NCBI GenBank assembly: GCA_002429315.1 | Contig: DIZC01000043.1 | Span: 22,186 to 86,185 of the forward strand | Source: Alphaproteobacteria bacterium UBA6038 | GTDB lineage: Bacteria > Pseudomonadota > Alphaproteobacteria > Micropepsales > Micropepsaceae | Length of the DNA: 64,000 nucleotides | Direction of reading: 5' to 3' | Shown: piece by piece, positions 43,330-51,772 of the stretch | How the letters are laid out: every line of letters starts with the position of its first letter | Numbering within the stretch: position 1 is the first letter of the stretch | The notes under the pieces: generated by a model | Databases searched by the model: none | What the model was told of the DNA's origin: nothing | The model's input: the letters and a program-made list of their open reading frames with translations, nothing else | Program-made: the position numbers and the translations under genes

Positions 43330-44442
43330 TCAGCCGCCGCCGAGGTCGATCACGGCACGGCGGTTTTGCGGCTCCCGCACGCCCGGTCCGGTCGGGACCA
43401 GCGGTTCGTCGAAGCTCTTCCCGACGGTCGCAATTTCGTCGGCGCCCATGCCTTCACGAACCATCTCGTCCTTGACCGATGCGGCGCGGCGCTCCGACAG
43501 ACCCTGGTTGTAGCTGTGCGAGCCAACCGTGTCGGTATGGCCGGTCACCAGGATGCGCACGGCACCTTGCTCTTTTGCCGTCTTGACCGCTTCGGTCACC
43601 ACAGCCTGCGCCTCGGCCGTCAGGTTCGACTTGTTGAAATCGAAAAAGACGATGAACGTCTTTACCGGTGGCGGCGGCGGGGGTGCCGGCGGAGCAGGAG
43701 GCGGAGGAGGCGGCGGCGGTGGCGGCGGTGGGGGTGGCGGCGGTGCCGCTTCCACATACCAGCGCAAGCCGATCATCACGGCCTGCTCGTTGTCGTTTTG
43801 CAGATGGGTCTGATAGCGGTTGAATTTGCCGTTTGCATCGAAAAATCCGTAGGACGTCGCAAACGTCTTGTTCACGGACAGCGAGCGATAGCGCCAGTCC
43901 AAGGTGAGGTCGAGGTTGTCGGTAATCGAATAAGAAACCCCTGCCAGGCCTTGATACATGAACCCGACATGCTGGCCGTTTGCGAGCGTAAACCCGTCAC
44001 TGGTGGACGTCTGCAGATCGGCTCTGCCGATTCCGGCGCCGGCACCGAGCGTGAAGTCCCAGCGCTTGGTGAGGTGCCAGTCATAGGCGGCATTCAGCAT
44101 GACGGAAAGATTGCTCAGCTTTCCGCTCTCGCTGGCGGTCTCGCTGGTGGTCTCGGCTTCGCCGACGTCCCCGTCCCGAAGGTTGTGGCGATCCCAACCG
44201 ACTTCCGCTTCGAGGCGCAGCCCGCCGGGCATCCGATAGCCGAAGCTGCCGATGAACAGGGCGCTGTTATTCGATCCCAGAGTCTCGCGTGGTCCACCCG
44301 GGCTGAACGGAATTTCGACGTTGCCGAGCCGATCCCAACCTGCACCCAGACCGAGATACCAGCCGACCGCATCGCTTGCGGCCGCAGGGCCGCACAGGGC
44401 CAGCGCCGCAACGCCCGCCAGGGCGATCATCCGAATTTTCAT
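43330..44442 (-). CDS. OmpA-family outer-membrane protein with polyproline linker
   Basis: A 370-residue protein. The signal peptide is MKIRMIALAGVAALALCGPA (cleavage near AAA-SDA). An eight-stranded OmpA-like beta-barrel (~25-240) follows, then a proline linker (16 prolines, Ala, 2 prolines, Ala, 6 prolines). The C-terminal OmpA domain (~270-370) has FIVFFDFNKSNLTAEAQAVV, ILVTGHTDTVGSHSYN and LSERRAASVKDEMV, which contact peptidoglycan. It links the outer membrane to the cell wall. Similar proteins are major outer-membrane antigens in alphaproteobacteria. Confidence 0.93.
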   Translation of the reverse strand: MKIRMIALAGVAALALCGPAAASDAVGWYLGLGAGWDRLGNVEIPFSPGGPRETLGSNNSALFIGSFGYRMPGGLRLEAEVGWDRHNLRDGDVGEAETTSETASESGKLSNLSVMLNAAYDWHLTKRWDFTLGAGAGIGRADLQTSTSDGFTLANGQHVGFMYQGLAGVSYSITDNLDLTLDWRYRSLSVNKTFATSYGFFDANGKFNRYQTHLQNDNEQAVMIGLRWYVEAAPPPPPPPPPPPPPPPPAPPAPPPPPPVKTFIVFFDFNKSNLTAEAQAVVTEAVKTAKEQGAVRILVTGHTDTVGSHSYNQGLSERRAASVKDEMVREGMGADEIATVGKSFDEPLVPTGPGVREPQNRRAVIDLGGG

Positions 44443-44686
44443 TGCTACCCTCGTTTCAACACTGACGGGCAGGGTCCCCCCCGCCGTGAGGTCCGATACA
44501 TCACATGTCATATAAGAGATTTCGCGCGATGTGGAGCCAACCGTCGGCGGAGAAACCAGTAATCCCCGCCGGCTGTGACCATGCTGCAACATGCCAAACC
44601 GCGGATTCGGCGCTCCTTTCGGTCGCTCCGCGCTCCGGATGGCGGCTCCGGTTGCGCGCCACCGCCGCCGTCGCCTATGGGGGAGC

Positions 44687-45604
44687 ATGTCCTCCGTTGC
44701 CCAGCCGCCCACCCCCATCGATCAACTGATCGCGCTGCTCGATCTCGAGTCGATCGAGGTCAACATCTTCCGCGGCACCAGCCCTCAGGATCGATCCCAG
44801 CGCGTTTTCGGCGGCCAGGTTCTCGGCCAGGCGTTGGTCGCCGCCACCCGCACCGTCGAAGACCGTCTTTGCCACTCGCTGCACGCCTACTTCCTGCTGG
44901 CCGGGGATCCCAAGGTGCCGATCCTCTACGAAGTGGACCGTAGCCGCGACGGCAAGAGCTTCAGTTCCCGGCGCGTTGTCGCCATCCAGCACGGCCGGCC
45001 GATTTTCCACATGTCCGTTTCCTTCCAGGTGGAGGAGCCGGGGCTGGAGCACCAGATCGATCCGCCGCCGGTGCCGGCGCCGGAGGACCTGCCCAGCGAA
45101 GATGAGTTCCGCCGTCAGATGGCCGACCGCGTGCCGGCGGAATATCGCGATCATTTCCTGCGGCAGCGGCCGATCGAGCTGAGGCCGGTGGACCGGGGCG
45201 AGATTTTCCGTCCGGAGAAGCGGCCGCCTCACCAATCCGTCTGGGTGCGCGCCACCGGCGCGCTTCCCGACGATATTGCCCTGCACCAATGCGTCCTCGC
45301 CTACGCATCGGACATGACGCTGCTCGACACCGCGCTCCTGCCGCACGGGATCGGCTGGTTTTCCGACGAAATCCAGATGGCGAGTCTGGACCACGCCATG
45401 TGGTTCCACCGCCGCTTCCGCGCCGACGATTGGCTGCTTTACGTCCAGGACAGTCCCAGCGCTTCGGGGGCACGAGGCTTCAACCGCGGCCTGATCTACA
45501 CCCGAGACGGCCGGCTGGTCGCTTCGGTCGCTCAGGAGGGCCTGATGCGCGTGCACCCAACTCCGCCGGCGCCGGTATCTTCTGCAGCGGAGACGACAAA
45601 ATGA
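44687..45604 (+). CDS. tesB: acyl-CoA thioesterase II
   Basis: A 305-residue TesB-type double-hotdog thioesterase starting at 44687 after GGGGGAG. Hallmarks are RVFGGQVLGQALVAATRTV in the first hotdog, GKSFSSRRVVAIQHGRPIFH, and in the second QCVLAYASDMTLLDTALLPH, HAMWFHRRFRADDWLLY and RGLIYTRDGRLVASVAQEGL. The catalytic Asp, Thr/Ser and Gln lie in the last two regions. It hydrolyses medium- and long-chain acyl-CoA. It is divergent from the OmpA-family gene. Confidence 0.95.
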   Translation: MSSVAQPPTPIDQLIALLDLESIEVNIFRGTSPQDRSQRVFGGQVLGQALVAATRTVEDRLCHSLHAYFLLAGDPKVPILYEVDRSRDGKSFSSRRVVAIQHGRPIFHMSVSFQVEEPGLEHQIDPPPVPAPEDLPSEDEFRRQMADRVPAEYRDHFLRQRPIELRPVDRGEIFRPEKRPPHQSVWVRATGALPDDIALHQCVLAYASDMTLLDTALLPHGIGWFSDEIQMASLDHAMWFHRRFRADDWLLYVQDSPSASGARGFNRGLIYTRDGRLVASVAQEGLMRVHPTPPAPVSSAAETTK

Positions 45605-45660
45605 CTTGCACCTACACAAATTGATGTCAGTATTGGCCGGTCAACAGTCTGGGGGCTGCT

Positions 45661-47025
45661 ATGGCCATCTTTCGCCGCAAAATACATCTTGTTGTCGTAC
45701 TCGCAGCGGCATTGAGCTTCATAGGATTCGGACTCGTTCCCGCAGCGGCGGCTCCTACATTCCACACCATTTATTCCTTTAACGGCGTGCTCCACGATGG
45801 GTTCTCGCCGGAGGGAGGCCTTGCGATAGACGGCTCGGGCAATCTCTTTGGGACCACCTATGGCGGGGGAAGCACCAACTACGGTACCGTTTACGAGTTA
45901 TCGCCGAACGGCAGCACTTGGAATTACCAGGTGCTCTACAGCTTCTGTTCCGCAGGATGCTCCAACGACGGATCCTCTCCGCAAGCGGCCGTGGTCGTCG
46001 ACGTGAATGGAAATCTTTGGGGCACAACCTCCGCCGGCGGCGCGCACGGTCATGGTCTGATCTTCAAACTTCACAATTCAGGGTCATCGTGGATGCTCAC
46101 CGACATGTACGATTTTTGCCCGACACCGGACGCGAACGGCTACTGCGACGACGGCGACAACAACAACGGGTTCGCGGGCGCCGGCCTTTCTTACGCGGGA
46201 GCCGCTTCGGGCTCGCTCTACGATGGCACCTCCAAGCTCTATGGCGTAACGGCTCTCGGCGGCACGGCGAATTTTGGCGTTGTCTTCCGGTTCAACCCGG
46301 GCGGTTCGCCCGCTTACAAGGTGCTCTATCAGTTCTGTACCACCTTCGGTAACTGTGCCGATGGAGCCGTACCACTTGGAGCCGTCACCGTGGACAGCTC
46401 GGGAAACCTGTTCGGAACGACATCTGAGCGCGGAGCCGCTGATGGCGCGCTGGGCACCGTGTATGAATTGACCTCAGGCTCCCCGTACTGGTCGGAGACC
46501 ACGCTATACACATTCTGCTGCTCGGGCTTAGCTTATCGACCAAACCAAGGCGGTGTACCGGAAGCGGGGCTGATCTTCGACGCATCCGGCAATATCCTGG
46601 GAACAACGACCAGAGGCGGCTCCTACAACAACCGTTCGGATGGCGCCGGAGTCGAGTTTAAGCTGACCCCTTCATCTGTCATTACCGTCAACAAGTTCTG
46701 CAAAGACGTAAGCGATCTCGATTGCACGAATAATGGATCGTTTCCCGCCAACGGCGCCGGAATGGTCAGGGATGCCTCGTCGAACCTTTACGGTGAGGTG
46801 ACCGGGGACGGCACCTTGCCCGATGTCGGGCGGATCTTCAAGATATCCGCAGCTACCGGTTCGTTGTCTACGATTTACACGTTCTGCCCGAGCGGTACCT
46901 GCACCAGCACCGATGGCAAAAAGCCGAACGGTGGTCTCGTCGCCGATTCCTCCGGAAACTTTTATGGTACAACCGAGAACGGAGGCGCGAACAGCGGCGG
47001 CACCATTTTCAAGATCACACCGTAG
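45661..47025 (+). CDS. exported GloVer-type repeat protein (TIGR03803-like)
   Basis: A 454-residue exported protein. The signal peptide (~1-32, near VPAAAAP) is followed by about seven repeats of ~50 residues with the pattern GGLAIDGSGNLFGTTYGGGS-x-GTVYELSP, matching the GloVer (Gloeobacter-Verrucomicrobia, TIGR03803) repeats: AVTVDSSGNLFGTTSERG, LIFDASGNILGTTTRGG and LVADSSGNFYGTTENGG. The fold is probably a beta-propeller. Its location is outside the cytoplasm; the function is unknown. The composition is somewhat lower in GC than neighbouring genes. Confidence 0.88.
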   Translation: MAIFRRKIHLVVVLAAALSFIGFGLVPAAAAPTFHTIYSFNGVLHDGFSPEGGLAIDGSGNLFGTTYGGGSTNYGTVYELSPNGSTWNYQVLYSFCSAGCSNDGSSPQAAVVVDVNGNLWGTTSAGGAHGHGLIFKLHNSGSSWMLTDMYDFCPTPDANGYCDDGDNNNGFAGAGLSYAGAASGSLYDGTSKLYGVTALGGTANFGVVFRFNPGGSPAYKVLYQFCTTFGNCADGAVPLGAVTVDSSGNLFGTTSERGAADGALGTVYELTSGSPYWSETTLYTFCCSGLAYRPNQGGVPEAGLIFDASGNILGTTTRGGSYNNRSDGAGVEFKLTPSSVITVNKFCKDVSDLDCTNNGSFPANGAGMVRDASSNLYGEVTGDGTLPDVGRIFKISAATGSLSTIYTFCPSGTCTSTDGKKPNGGLVADSSGNFYGTTENGGANSGGTIFKITP

Positions 47026-47111
47026 TCGAATAAGGCGCGTAACGGATATAGCCGTCGGGCGGAGCAGATCCCGTTCTCCGAGTGTTAACCGGTGCTGGGC
47101 ACGATGGCGGC

Positions 47112-47828
47112 ATGAGCATGCCCAGCCGCGCCCAATGGCGCACGATCGCGCCGTCCCTGCCATTGCGCTGGGGAACCAAGGCCTACGATCTGATGGCCGC
47201 CATTCCTCTGGTCGTTTGGTACGGCCTGACGGTGATCGGACAATTCGGAGTCCTGCGGGGCGAAATCGCTCGCGTCGACCTGTCTCGTCCCGACGCCATG
47301 CTGTGGCTCACCGTTCTTTCCAAACTCGCCGTCCTGTTGTTTGCCGTGACGGTGATTGGGCTGCTGTTCGCGAGGCGGCCACCCACGGCGGGCGCGAGCG
47401 GCATCGCACCGAGAGTGGCTGCCATCCTGGGGACATATCTGAGCGTGGGACTTCTCATGCTCCCCCGCCCCGCGCTGCCGCCAGCGCTACTCGCAGTGTC
47501 GACGTCGCTCATCCTCGCCGGAATGGCATTTGCCCTTTATGCGCTCTTGTCGCTGGGATCGTCGATCAGCATGATGGCAGAGGCGCGCAAGCTGGTGACC
47601 TCCGGCCCGTATTCCATCGTGCGCCATCCATTATATGTCGCCGAGGAGATTGCCGGCCTCGGCGTGTTGATCCAGTTCTTCTCCGTATGGGCCGTTCTGA
47701 TTGCCGTGCTGCAATTCTGCTGTCAGCTCTATCGAATGCAATGCGAGGAGAACGTGCTGAGCGGCGCGTTTGACGATTACCAGAGCTACAAAGCGCGCAC
47801 CTTCCGGATGATACCCGGAATTTATTAG
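47112..47828 (+). CDS. isoprenylcysteine carboxyl methyltransferase-like membrane protein
   Basis: A 238-residue membrane protein with about five helices and the C-terminal ICMT/PEMT-like motif LVTSGPYSIVRHPLYVAEEI at ~168-187 and the ending EENVLSGAFDDYQSYKAR, both typical of the family. The C-terminal half binds S-adenosylmethionine in characterised members. Bacterial homologues methylate lipids or other small substrates; this one's is unknown. It is convergent with the PAP2 gene. Confidence 0.85.
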   Translation: MSMPSRAQWRTIAPSLPLRWGTKAYDLMAAIPLVVWYGLTVIGQFGVLRGEIARVDLSRPDAMLWLTVLSKLAVLLFAVTVIGLLFARRPPTAGASGIAPRVAAILGTYLSVGLLMLPRPALPPALLAVSTSLILAGMAFALYALLSLGSSISMMAEARKLVTSGPYSIVRHPLYVAEEIAGLGVLIQFFSVWAVLIAVLQFCCQLYRMQCEENVLSGAFDDYQSYKARTFRMIPGIY

Positions 47829-47846
47829 CTCCGCTGCCGGCGATTT

Positions 47847-50033
47847 CTACGAATGCAATCCGGGCTCGGGCAAGGGCAGGACGGCCGCGATTTCACGTCC
47901 TCCGCGAACCGGTCTCGGCCGCGCGCGCTGCGCGGCAGAGACCAAGACGTCCGCCAGGACGATCGAAATGGCGCCTACCGCCGCTCCGGCAAAGATGTCG
48001 ATCAGATGGTGCCCGCCGTGAACGATGGTCGCCGGCAGAATCGAAGCATTCAGTACCACGGCAATCCAGCGGATATAGGGGAGCTTTCGCGCGTACCATG
48101 TCATCATGAGCGCCTGCACCGTATGATAGGAGGGACACGCGATCACTCCCCGCAGATCGGTGGGCGAGATGAAGCCGGGACCGTGCTTGAGCATCAATGC
48201 GAGTTGATTGGCGTATGTGCTGTCGTCTGCAATGCCGAGCCTTGTGGCGACCAGGGTTTGCAGGTGAAATACGGAAAACGCTCCGAAGGAGGGAATCGCG
48301 GTCCAAATCGAGATCGTGAGCACCGTGCCGACCACCATGGCGATGCACATGCCGTATATCTGGATGGACTTGCGCGCCCAACCAAGCGCCACCATAAGAA
48401 AGACCGTCTGCGGAATTATGGAATTGTATGCCAGCCGCAACACTCCAGTGACGAACGGATGCCTGGCTGCCAACGCCATTGCGTCAAGCCAGCTGAAGCC
48501 CATGGCATGGTCGACCGAAGCGAGAGCATCGTCGATCCGCGGTCCTGCGATGGCGGTTGCCAGGTAGCTGAACAGGCACGCGGCTGCCGGAAAAGCGATC
48601 AAGAATGCGGCTGCGGCAAACAGCGCACTGATTTCACGATCGACGCGAACGCGATTGTAGAGGATCGATCCGATCACCAGAACAACGATCGCGACAAGCA
48701 AGAGCATGTAAGCTCGTGTGTCGACCTGGAAATGCCCATACACGATCCAGGCCGCATCGATCAGGACGACGGCTGCCGCGATGCAGAAAAGAGCATGCTG
48801 CATGATGCTGTGGATGTCGCGCTCGCGGGGGACTTGTGCCGCATCGCCGCGGGCGCGAACGCGCTGCAAGACTGCCGATAAGTATCGACCGGATCGTGCA
48901 AACCTAGCGGCACCGGTGGTCTGTACGCTCTTCCCCTCCAGAATAGAACGTTGCGAAAAAGCCGCCCATGCTCTGGCAATCGCACCGGCCAGAAACCAGA
49001 TCGCGACAGCCAGGAAAATACCGGCGATTCCGTCCACGGCGTAATGCCAGCCGAGGCAAATGGAAGCGACGAAAACCACCGCCGCGTAGGCGGCCAGCGC
49101 AATCCCGAGGCCGCGATTGATGCGCCAGCCCAGCAGCGCAACGAGAGCGGCGATCTCCACATGCATGCTGGGAAACGCGGATATTCCGCCGATCACGCCA
49201 TAGCCCGTCGTGTAGGTGCTCCATAGCATGCCTTGAAGCCACACCGAGCCGACTGGCCAATGCTGGCTTGCCGTGTGCAGGTACGTCATCTGGGAGGCAT
49301 AGGGATCTGCACCGAGCTTCAGCAGCCCGTAAAAACATGGGCCTGCGGAAGAAAACAGCGTCGCCAGAATGTTGCCGGCGAAAAACCAGCTGATCGCGAA
49401 CGCGAGCAGATATTGCGTCCGGAGGAGGCTGCCGCGGGATGCAAACGCGATCCAGAACACGGACCCGAACATCAGCCCGAACCACAAATCGTACGCCGAG
49501 TTGAGCGCGGCAGTGATTGGAAAGTGGCCGAGTGCCGGCTGAAGAATCTGCGATGGCGGGTGCCCGAACCCGATGAAGCGGTCCCACTGCATGAACGTGC
49601 GATCCCAGGAGAACGGGTGTATCTGGGGAATGACCTCCTTCATGGCGTTAAAGCTGATCATCAGCGGCGCAACGGCAAGCACGCTGTGAAGAATATTTCC
49701 TGGCCGGTCCTCGAGCGACAGACGATCCGCCGCCCATCGCGCGACGAGCCGGAGCGGACTGCTCGGCCGTTCGCCGATCCATAGCCGCTTTGCAAGCTGG
49801 ACCGTGCCGCCGAGCACGACTCCGGCAAACAAAAATTCGACCACCAGTTTCAGAAAAAAGAGGCTGGCTGCAAACGGCAACGGAATACGATACGCCGCGG
49901 CGATGCAGAGCGTGGCGAGAGTAAAAAGAATCGAGCAAACGTAAAGCGGGATGTGGTCGATAAAGGTCCGCCGCGCGCTCGATGCGCACAACTCCACAAT
50001 CCGCCGGTAACCGTCTTCCGACTGTTGGTGCAT
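47847..50033 (-). CDS. tandem PAP2-superfamily membrane protein
   Basis: A 728-residue multipass protein with two PAP2-like domains in one chain. The first (~75-400) has the PSxH box ISAFPSMHVEIAALVA and the last box LGWHYAVDGIAGIFL, matching Aur1-like PAP2_3 phosphatase/transferase motifs. The second (~430-725) has ACPSYHTVQALMMTW and ATIVHGGHHLIDIFAGAAVG; both His residues are present but the Ser-Arg of the third box is not evident. The link between the domains is soluble. Likely substrates are lipid phosphates or phosphoinositol-like headgroups. It follows the TAD-linked secretin-N gene by 32 nt on the same strand. Confidence 0.85.
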   Translation of the reverse strand: MHQQSEDGYRRIVELCASSARRTFIDHIPLYVCSILFTLATLCIAAAYRIPLPFAASLFFLKLVVEFLFAGVVLGGTVQLAKRLWIGERPSSPLRLVARWAADRLSLEDRPGNILHSVLAVAPLMISFNAMKEVIPQIHPFSWDRTFMQWDRFIGFGHPPSQILQPALGHFPITAALNSAYDLWFGLMFGSVFWIAFASRGSLLRTQYLLAFAISWFFAGNILATLFSSAGPCFYGLLKLGADPYASQMTYLHTASQHWPVGSVWLQGMLWSTYTTGYGVIGGISAFPSMHVEIAALVALLGWRINRGLGIALAAYAAVVFVASICLGWHYAVDGIAGIFLAVAIWFLAGAIARAWAAFSQRSILEGKSVQTTGAARFARSGRYLSAVLQRVRARGDAAQVPRERDIHSIMQHALFCIAAAVVLIDAAWIVYGHFQVDTRAYMLLLVAIVVLVIGSILYNRVRVDREISALFAAAAFLIAFPAAACLFSYLATAIAGPRIDDALASVDHAMGFSWLDAMALAARHPFVTGVLRLAYNSIIPQTVFLMVALGWARKSIQIYGMCIAMVVGTVLTISIWTAIPSFGAFSVFHLQTLVATRLGIADDSTYANQLALMLKHGPGFISPTDLRGVIACPSYHTVQALMMTWYARKLPYIRWIAVVLNASILPATIVHGGHHLIDIFAGAAVGAISIVLADVLVSAAQRARPRPVRGGREIAAVLPLPEPGLHS

Positions 50034-50065
50034 GGCCGGATCTCGAAAACCACCCGGTCGGGAGC

Positions 50066-50593
50066 TCAGCGTCCCGCGCTCGCCGCCTTCACACCCATGT
50101 CCTGGTGCTTCTCGACCTGGTCCATTCTGGTCGCGAACGTGTCCTTGTCGTCGCCGGGCGTGGGCGAGGTTTCGCAGCGCGAACTGGCGCAATTATACGT
50201 CGCCTGGGCCGTGCCGCGATGCAGGATGACCGTACTGCCGGTGTGACCGAACACGGTGATGTGCTCGTTGACCACCTGCTTTCCGTCGACGTCCAGGGCG
50301 ACCAGATTGGTCGCGCCGAACCCTTTTCCGAGCACGAAGGCGTGCCGCCCATCGATCACGCTCACGTCGGCGATGGTCGGGTTGCCGACATAGACGGTCG
50401 AGACCGGATGGGAAAATGCCACGACGCGCACTTCATCCATTGGAAGCGCGATCGATGGCACTGCGGCGCGGTGGACCACCTTGTGCGCATGCACCGGTTT
50501 TCGTAGCGGAGCCTTGTTGGCGGACAGCGCGGTCGTGCTCGCGCCTGCGAGAATTGCAGCCAAAATCAGGAGTGAACATCGAGCGCGGCGCAT
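50066..50593 (-). CDS. pilus-assembly N-terminal-domain protein (T2SS-T3SS_pil_N-like)
   Basis: A 175-residue exported protein. The signal peptide (MRRARCSLLILAAILAGAST) is followed by the pilus formation N-terminal domain: EVRVVAFSHPVSTVYVGNPT, IADVSVIDGRHAFVLGKGFG and TNLVALDVDGKQVVNEHITV. The same domain opens CpaC in this window. The rest is a short Cys-containing tail (TYNCASSRCETSPT). In TAD loci such stand-alone proteins may help secretin assembly. It is divergent from the flp pilin gene; the 365-nt gap between them holds no gene. Confidence 0.85.
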   Translation of the reverse strand: MRRARCSLLILAAILAGASTTALSANKAPLRKPVHAHKVVHRAAVPSIALPMDEVRVVAFSHPVSTVYVGNPTIADVSVIDGRHAFVLGKGFGATNLVALDVDGKQVVNEHITVFGHTGSTVILHRGTAQATYNCASSRCETSPTPGDDKDTFATRMDQVEKHQDMGVKAASAGR

Positions 50594-50958
50594 GGAGCGA
50601 TCCCTGGAAGAATTTCTGCGTCAAACCTAGCTCCGCGCGTGTAAAGGAAGCCTTAAATCGTCGCGATCCACGCTGTTCTGCATTGGCTGGACGCCCAGGA
50701 CATTGCGCATCTGCCATTAGCGGACGTCCTGGCAACGCGATTGCGAAGATGCTTAGCGAATCGAAAACGCAGCTCTGCAAGTCGGCCTAGGGAGCCGGTT
50801 TCGTACCGTGCCGGTACAGCAGCGGAAATCGATCCACGCGCGTCTTAAGCCCGCATTAAAGAATCGCGGCTAGTCTCGCCTCAAGTCCATATGTGAGGCC
50901 GCGTGCAAGACCGGCTCTCCGTTGTGGACGTCCTAGGGTGTCTGACAAGGAGGCTACT
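50594..50958. other. 365-nt divergent region between the secretin-N gene and flp
   Basis: No gene is seen. The region should contain the promoters of the secretin-N gene and the flp operon. It holds a 15-bp palindrome GTACCG-TGC-CGGTAC at 50803-50817 and an AAGGAGG ribosome-binding site before flp. Confidence 0.5.
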
Positions 50959-51120
50959 ATGCAGAACCTGATTTCCCGTTTTGTTCGGGACGAGTCCGGC
51001 GCGACGGCCATCGAGTATGGCTTGATCGCCGCGCTGATCTCAGTCGTGATTATCACCGCCGTCACTTTGGTCGGCACGAAACTGAGCGGCACGTTCCAGT
51101 CCGTCGCTGGCAGTCTTTGA
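50959..51120 (+). CDS. flp: Flp-family type IVb pilin
   Basis: A 53-residue prepilin. The short leader ends in DESG, followed by the processing site: cleavage by CpaA would fall after the Gly of FVRDESG-ATAIEYGLIAAL, with the Glu at position 5 of the mature chain (ATAIEY). The rest is the hydrophobic Flp helix ending LVGTKLSGTF. The start is fixed by AAGGAGG. It is the structural subunit of the TAD pilus. A strong hairpin follows at 51146, which should limit read-through and raise the ratio of pilin to assembly proteins. Confidence 0.95.
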   Translation: MQNLISRFVRDESGATAIEYGLIAALISVVIITAVTLVGTKLSGTFQSVAGSL

Positions 51121-51145
51121 CGGGTAATCCAACCCAAGTTGGTGC

Positions 51146-51179
51146 AACGGCCGCCTTCCAGGCGGCCGTTCGCATTTTT
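51146..51179 (+). terminator. hairpin between flp and cpaA (partial terminator)
   Basis: AACGGCCGCC-TTCCA-GGCGGCCGTT is a perfect 10-bp stem followed by CGCATTTTT, 26 nt after the pilin stop. It probably ends most pilin transcripts, while leaving some to continue into cpaA. Confidence 0.8.
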
Positions 51180-51188
51180 GCTTAGGAT

Positions 51189-51698
51189 ATGATGCTCGCG
51201 CCCCTGCTAATTCTCGCCCCGTTGCTGGTGCTCCTGTTGCTCGCTGCCGCATGGGATCTTGCGAGTTACACGATTCCAAATTTCATCCCGGCTGTCCTGT
51301 TCGCGGGCTTTCTCGTCTTCGCAGCCATGACGGGATACACGGCGGCCGCCTTCGGCTGGCATCTGCTGGCGTCGGCGATCGGACTGGCGGCCGGGTTCGC
51401 CCTGTTTGCGCTTGGCTATATTGGCGGCGGCGACGCCAAGCTGTTTGCCTGCATCGCCGCGTGGTTTGGCCTGCACGATCTGCTGCAATACGTGCTCGTC
51501 GCTTCATTGTTCGGCGGCGCGCTCACGGTTTTCCTGCTGGCGGGCCGCCGCTGGCCGTTGCCCGCTCCGCTCGCCGGCCAGGCCTGGATTGCGCGCCTGC
51601 ACGAGCCGCGCGCGGGAATTCCGTACGGTGTGGCGCTGTCGGCCGGCGCGATCGCAGTTCTTCCGTATACAGAGCTGTTCCGCAGCGTGACCGGTTGA
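51189..51698 (+). CDS. cpaA: prepilin peptidase CpaA
   Basis: A 169-residue A24-family prepilin peptidase, shorter than PilD. It has five or so helices and the two catalytic aspartates, in LAAAWDLASYTIPN at ~22 and in YIGGGDAKLFACIAAW at ~81. It cleaves the leader of Flp and pseudopilins at the inner membrane. It lies between flp and cpaB in the TAD operon. Confidence 0.93.
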   Translation: MMLAPLLILAPLLVLLLLAAAWDLASYTIPNFIPAVLFAGFLVFAAMTGYTAAAFGWHLLASAIGLAAGFALFALGYIGGGDAKLFACIAAWFGLHDLLQYVLVASLFGGALTVFLLAGRRWPLPAPLAGQAWIARLHEPRAGIPYGVALSAGAIAVLPYTELFRSVTG

Positions 51699-51772
51699 AC
51701 GTCCGCTTCTTCCGTTAAGCCTTTTCTAAAGGGTTTTGTGGTCGGATCGGGACACCAAGGAGCACGGATGCC

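Noticed and set aside
43674..43752. A possible simple-sequence repeat or CRISPR-like tract
   Set aside because: It is simply the polyproline linker codons of the OmpA-family gene, without spaced unique sequences.
50641..50760. A sigma-54 promoter upstream of flp (TTGGCTGG and a later TTGC)
   Set aside because: The spacing between the GG and GC elements is wrong for a -24/-12 promoter.
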